Below the pieces are notes generated by a model. It saw nothing but the letters and a program-made list of their open reading frames with translations. It searched no databases and was not told where the DNA came from. This document shows, one piece after another, positions 60,461 to 64,000 of a stretch of DNA of 64,000 nt. The position numbers and the translations under genes were made by a program. The stretch is taken from positions 122,174 through 186,173 of the forward strand of contig CALOBW010000016.1 of NCBI GenBank assembly GCA_942491525.1, read 5' to 3'. Source of the stretch: CAYWBU01 sp942491525 (lineage in GTDB: Bacteria; Desulfobacterota; Desulfomonilia; UBA1062). The first letter of the stretch is position 1; each line of letters begins with the position of its first letter.

Positions 60461-61566
60461 TGGAAACTGTTAATCGGCGCGGAACCTCCAGCCTCAAGTG
60501 GGACCTCTTTGGTGATGATATTCTGCCCCTCTGGGTGGCCGACATGGACTTCAAGTCTCCGCCGGCCGTGCTGGAGATGCTGCGTGAGAAGCTTGATCAC
60601 GGCGTGCTGGGCTACACCCTGGCGCCCGATGAGCTCTATGAGGCAGTCATTAGCTGGTGCCGGGCTCAGTATGGCTGGCAGATTGAGCGCGACTGGATCA
60701 TCTGGCTGCCGGGCGTGGTGACCGGCCTCAATCTGAGCTGCCGTACTGTTTGCGGTCCCGAGCATGAGGCCATCACGGCCACGCCCATCTATCCGCCCTT
60801 TCTGACGGCGCCGGAATTGAGCGGCTGCAAATTGAAGAGTTTCGCGCTGACTGAACGCGGTGGCCGTTATCACTTTGACCTTGAGCGCTTTGAAAGCGTC
60901 ATCACCGAGCAGAGCCGGCTCTTGATGCTCTGTTCGCCGCACAATCCGGTGGGGCGCGTCTTCAGTCGTGATGAGCTGTCGGCGATCGCTGAACTATGTG
61001 AGCGGCACGACATGGTGATCTGTTCCGATGAGATTCACTGCGACCTTATACTCGATAAAAATCTTCGTCATATCCCGACCGCCAGCCTCAGCGATGAGAT
61101 CGCGGAGCGCACCATCACCCTGATGGCGCCCAGCAAGACCTTCAATATCCCGGGCATGGCCTGTTCGTTTGCCATCATTCCCAATTCAGGTTTGCGCTCT
61201 CGTTTCGAGCACACCATGCACGGTATCGTGCCCCATGTGAATGCCCTGGGCTACTGGGCGGCGCTGGCTGCCTACCGGGATTCGGAGGATTGGCGCCAGG
61301 AGATGCTGGAGTATCTGCGCGGCAACCTGGACCTTGTCAAATCTTTTGCCGCCCGGCACTCAATTATGATGCCTGAAGTTGAGGCCACCTATCTGGCCTG
61401 GCTGGATACACGTCATATTGAGGGGGCCACGCTCAAGTTCCTGAATGCCGGCGTGGCGCTCTCGGATGGCGGCGATTTCGGTTTGCCCGGTTTTGTGCGC
61501 ATAAATTTCGGCTGCAGCCGTGAACTGCTGCAGCAGGCGTTGGCAAAGATGGAGAGTGTGCTTTAG
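60460..61566 (+). CDS. patB: PatB/MalY-type PLP beta C-S lyase
   Basis: A 368-residue fold-type I PLP enzyme resembling cystathionine beta-lyase of the PatB/MalY group. Features are the N-terminal RRGTSSLKWDLFGDDILPLW, LPGVVTGLN, CSPHNPVGRVF, SDEIHCDLIL and the PLP lysine in APSKTFNIPGM (Lys226). It should cleave cystathionine to homocysteine or otherwise break C-S bonds of S-substituted cysteines. The GTG overlaps the upstream stop (TAGTG). The stop interlocks with the next gene on the opposite strand. Confidence 0.92.
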   Translation: METVNRRGTSSLKWDLFGDDILPLWVADMDFKSPPAVLEMLREKLDHGVLGYTLAPDELYEAVISWCRAQYGWQIERDWIIWLPGVVTGLNLSCRTVCGPEHEAITATPIYPPFLTAPELSGCKLKSFALTERGGRYHFDLERFESVITEQSRLLMLCSPHNPVGRVFSRDELSAIAELCERHDMVICSDEIHCDLILDKNLRHIPTASLSDEIAERTITLMAPSKTFNIPGMACSFAIIPNSGLRSRFEHTMHGIVPHVNALGYWAALAAYRDSEDWRQEMLEYLRGNLDLVKSFAARHSIMMPEVEATYLAWLDTRHIEGATLKFLNAGVALSDGGDFGLPGFVRINFGCSRELLQQALAKMESVL

Positions 61567-61790
61567 CGCATGTTGTCAACGATGACCACTTTGTCGAAAA
61601 TACCCAGGCTGAGCATGTTGCCGCGCGTCTGACTGCGTACCGTTGAGCAGAGGAAGAGGTTGAAGTACTCCAGGTCGGCAACTTCCTCCTGGTTGACGCC
61701 TAGGGCCTGTTGATGCTCCGGGAAGGTCGGATTGGTCATGAATAGGGCGACTAGCCCAACGACCATAAATGCCAGCACAGCTTTTTTCAT
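61563..61790 (-). CDS. Small DUF4359-like exported/membrane-anchored protein
   Basis: A 75-residue protein with an N-terminal hydrophobic segment (AVLAFMVVGLVALFMTNP) and a short polar domain. The NPTFPEH start of the polar part recalls DUF4359 proteins; that assignment is tentative. Its ATG overlaps the upstream stop (ATGA), so it is coupled to the gene at 61787. It converges on the PatB-like gene by 4 nt (TTAG). Confidence 0.65.
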   Translation of the reverse strand: MKKAVLAFMVVGLVALFMTNPTFPEHQQALGVNQEEVADLEYFNLFLCSTVRSQTRGNMLSLGIFDKVVIVDNMR

Positions 61791-61990
61791 GGTTCCTCCC
61801 TCAGGTGGAAGTTGTCATAGGAGTCGGGTTCGTCATCGTCAAAATCTTCTTCGTTGTAGGTGTATTCATAGTCCAGACCATCTTCGCGGTAGACCCGGTA
61901 GAAAATTTCAAAGGCGATCAGCAGGCAGAAGGGCAGCATGATCAGGATGACGCTCAGCCAGGTTGATGTATGATTGTAGATCAAATCCAT
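61787..61990 (-). CDS. Small single-span membrane protein with acidic tail
   Basis: A 67-residue protein with one hydrophobic segment (about residues 11-30) and a strongly acidic tail (YNEEDFDDDEPDSYDN). No family is recognised. The ATG lacks a clear Shine-Dalgarno. The downstream small gene overlaps by four bases. Coupling to that gene supports it being real. Confidence 0.55.
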   Translation of the reverse strand: MDLIYNHTSTWLSVILIMLPFCLLIAFEIFYRVYREDGLDYEYTYNEEDFDDDEPDSYDNFHLREEP

Positions 61991-62082
61991 GTTTAAATAT
62001 TACAAAGCATGTGACAGTTGTGCAATAGTGGACTTGACCGGCGGCAGATGGTCGGATATTTAAGATAAATTGGGAGGTTGCT

Positions 62083-62466
62083 TTGGATAAGATCGTCATA
62101 CACAATACACGAGGCCGGGTTTCAAAGGGGCGCACCTTTGATTTTTCTCCGCTTAAAAGTTCATTCCTCTTTCTGCCCCTTGAGGGGGAGCTGGAGGAGG
62201 TTCATCTTTCAGACCTCAAGGCGCTCTTCTTTGTGCGCGATTTTGGCGGCGACCCCGAATATAAAGATTCGGATAAGTTTGATGAGTCGCAGCACTATCC
62301 GCCGCACCGGATCGAGGTGACCTTTAATGATGGCGAGTGTATCGTCGGCGCCACCATGACCGAGGCCGGCGACAACGGATTCTTCCTCTTTCCGGCCGAT
62401 CCCCGCAGCAACAACCTGGGCATCTTCTGTACGGCGCACTTCGTAAAGCAGATCGATAAGCTTTAG
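62083..62466 (+). CDS. Uncharacterised cytoplasmic protein
   Basis: A 127-residue protein with a beta-rich look (VIHNTRGRVSKGRTFDFSPL, then HRIEVTFNDGECIVGATM), reminiscent of small DUF6982-type domains found next to PilZ proteins; this is a loose resemblance. The TTG start is supported by GGAGG five bases ahead. Its stop interlocks by 4 nt with the convergent patatin gene (TTAG). Confidence 0.6.
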   Translation: MDKIVIHNTRGRVSKGRTFDFSPLKSSFLFLPLEGELEEVHLSDLKALFFVRDFGGDPEYKDSDKFDESQHYPPHRIEVTFNDGECIVGATMTEAGDNGFFLFPADPRSNNLGIFCTAHFVKQIDKL

Positions 62467-63401
62467 AGTTCGCTGATCTTGCTGGCGCGCACGCATTCGC
62501 GCCCGGCCTGGATAGCCTCCTCGGCCCGATAGACATCCAGCACGCCGAAATCGTTCAGCTCCGGCTGCAAGATGATGTCCGGTGCATCGCTGATGATGCG
62601 CTGACGGGTGATGCGGTCCTGCATGATGTGGATCGATCCAAGGAAGACATCCTGCAGGCTGGGACTCTCGATGCGCGGCCGGATGTATTGGGAGATGATC
62701 TGATTGGCACGGGCCGTTACCCGTTCCGGTACGCGCTGGGTCATTCGTTCAATCGGCAGCCGGTCCATGGGGATGCGGTGCAGCCCGAAACGCCCGCGCG
62801 GCTCTTCAATCTTCTCTACGGGCAGGGCTTCGCGTTGCAGGATGTCATGATTGAGGTTGACGGCAATGATTTTGTCGGCGCCCATGGCGCGGCAGAGTGA
62901 GACCGGCACCGGGTTGACCAGGCCGCCGTCCACCATCCACTGGCCATCCAGGCGTCCCGGGGTGAAGAGCCCGGGCAGGGCCATTGAGGCCCGCACGGCA
63001 TCCCAGAGCGGACCCTTGGTGATCCAGTTCTCCTCGCCGGTTTCCAGGTTGGTGGCCACGCTGCCGAAGGGGATCTCCATCTCCTCAATATTGATGTCGC
63101 CGATGTTCTCACGCAGGTACTCGATGAAGCGTTTTCCCTCAACCAGTCCGCCCTTGACCAGCAGGTGGGTGTCCAGGAAGAGGGCCACATCGCGGCGGCT
63201 GATGTTCATGACCCACTCTTCAAACCAGTCCAGCTGTCCGGTTACAAATGCGGCTCCGATGATGGCGCCGGCCGAGGTGCCGGCGATGATGTCGGGTTTG
63301 ATGCCCATCGCGTGCAGTTCACGGATGACGCCGATGTGGGAGAGGCCGCGGGCGGAGCCGCTGCCGAGGGCCAGGCCAATTTTCGGTTTCGAATTTTGCA
63401 T
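62463..63401 (-). CDS. Patatin-like phospholipase, RssA type (paralogue)
   Basis: A 312-residue patatin. Oxyanion loop GSGSARG, nucleophile GTSAG (Ser43) and DGG (Asp157) lie at almost the same positions as in the gene at 3880, with which it shares KIGLALGSGSARGLSHIG and LVNPVPVSLCRAMGADKII-type segments. The ATG at 63401 is chosen over a TTG at 63407; neither has a clear Shine-Dalgarno. The first gene is about 59 kb away on the other strand. Confidence 0.85.
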   Translation of the reverse strand: MQNSKPKIGLALGSGSARGLSHIGVIRELHAMGIKPDIIAGTSAGAIIGAAFVTGQLDWFEEWVMNISRRDVALFLDTHLLVKGGLVEGKRFIEYLRENIGDINIEEMEIPFGSVATNLETGEENWITKGPLWDAVRASMALPGLFTPGRLDGQWMVDGGLVNPVPVSLCRAMGADKIIAVNLNHDILQREALPVEKIEEPRGRFGLHRIPMDRLPIERMTQRVPERVTARANQIISQYIRPRIESPSLQDVFLGSIHIMQDRITRQRIISDAPDIILQPELNDFGVLDVYRAEEAIQAGRECVRASKISEL

Positions 63402-63515
63402 GTGCAAGTAATAGGCTTATTTGTCGCTAAATTCAAGTTTTGTGCTTGATTTCATATCTGATATGAGTTGTTAAATTTTTGCTTAGATGTAGTATAGAAA
63501 GCCATGGAGGTGGAA

Positions 63516-64000
63516 ATGTTGAATGCCAAGCAGCTTGAGCGTTATGCCGATGTTCTGATATGGGGGCTCAAGACAGCCCGGACCGAGCGCTTTAAAAAGG
63601 GCGACGTTATTTTGCTGCGTTACGATAAGGCAGCTCTGGACCTGGCCGAGGTGCTCTATGCCCGTCTGATCGACATGGGGCTCAACCCGGTCCAGCGCAT
63701 GACGGCAACACCCCGGATGGAGAAGAGCTTTTTTGCCCATGGCGACAATAAACAGCTGGTCTTTCAGGCCCCTGGTGATCGCGAACTTTTTGAAAACGCC
63801 AACGGCAGCATCTTTCTGAATGCGCCTGAATCCATAACGCATCTCTCGGCGGTGGATCCGTCCAGGATCGCCAAGGCCACCATCGCCCGCAAGTATGTGC
63901 GCGATATTCTTGATAAACGTGAAGAGCAGGGGCTTTTCAGCTGGACTATTCGCTCGAGATCAAATCGCTGCATCTGGAGTCGGCCAATATCGATATGGAG
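63516..64000 (+). pseudogene. Start of an M29-type aminopeptidase, apparently frameshifted near the window end
   Basis: Translation from the ATG at 63516 (GGAGG ahead) gives a good N-terminal part of a short-form M29 metallopeptidase: YADVLIWGLKTARTERFKKG, then LVFQAPGDREL, NGSIFLNAPESITHL and KREEQGLFSWT. From about 63950 this frame turns to unlikely residues (IRSRSNRC). The next frame then reads LEIKSLHLESANIDME, which fits a region about 60 residues further along in family members as I recall them. So a deletion with frameshift is likely, or an assembly error. The gene leaves the window at 64000. Confidence 0.55.

Noticed and set aside
1..64000. Search for prophage, insertion sequences, toxin-antitoxin or defence islands, tRNA or rRNA genes
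   Set aside because: No integrase, transposase, terminal repeats, structural RNA or defence-type domain set was recognised; the PaaK and epimerase doublets are chromosomal paralogues without mobile signs.

Overview
The window reads as an ordinary chromosomal stretch of a Gram-negative bacterium, with no phage, transposon, CRISPR, rRNA or tRNA genes that I can see. Outer-membrane genes (FadL/OmpP1-type porin, two OmpA-domain proteins, several lipoproteins), dapL for lysine/cell-wall synthesis, a NifS plus IscU-BFD pair, several [4Fe-4S] proteins, tandem PaaK-like ligases and a short-form M29 aminopeptidase together suggest an anaerobic or microaerobic Desulfobacterota-like (old Deltaproteobacteria) lineage. 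That placement is inference from gene content, not from a marker gene. Genes are mostly moderately GC-rich with strong GGAGG ribosome binding sites, and GTG and TTG starts are common.

Layout. 1-9.3 kb: a vWA/TSP3/OmpA lipoprotein, a chemotaxis transducer behind a sigma-28-like promoter, a patatin-like protein, a rhodanese-YceI fusion, dapL, a lipoprotein, a response regulator and a metallo-beta-lactamase-fold hydrolase. 9.6-12.9 kb: two tandem NAD-dependent epimerase-like genes, each ending in a zinc-ribbon domain, each with its own terminator. 12.9-21.9 kb: mazG, small membrane proteins, nifS-nifU, TerB-like, AraC regulator, nth with a ferredoxin-nitroreductase, SDR, yhbY. 22-25.4 kb: two tandem PaaK-like adenylating enzymes and fxsA. 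25.5-31.7 kb: pgm, a polar amino-acid ABC cluster with two permeases and a binding protein but no ATPase, small membrane proteins, a TetR regulator. 31.7-40.7 kb: thioesterase, prfC, srkA, a cysteine-rich protein, two alpha/beta hydrolases, an unknown membrane protein, MATE transporter and an orphan ThiF-like E1. 41-51 kb: a sialidase-like lipoprotein followed by an 8.6-kb gene for a giant repeat lipoprotein. 51-64 kb: exported proteins, FadL porin, OmpA lipoprotein, Tat-exported sulfatase, DJ-1/PfpI protein, prmA, stand-alone acyltransferase domain, gamma-carbonic-anhydrase-like protein, HTH/Fe-S protein, thioesterase, PatB-type lyase, small proteins, a second patatin, and the start of an M29 aminopeptidase that appears interrupted.

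The most striking object is the giant lipoprotein (42371-50992). It consists of about 29 carboxypeptidase-regulatory-like beta-sandwich domains with repetition at three scales: single domains, a seven-domain block of about 597 residues present twice, and six nearly identical 282-bp units showing signs of conversion between copies. Next are two hairpins that bury translation-initiation sites, one hiding the whole Shine-Dalgarno of an HTH/Fe-S protein (58690-58717) and one burying the srkA start codon (33836-33870). Acyl-CoA-type genes (PaaK-like ligases, two thioesterases, an acyltransferase domain, SDR and epimerase-like enzymes) recur across the window but do not form one operon. Six convergent gene pairs end with interlocked 4-nt stop overlaps, showing tight packing.
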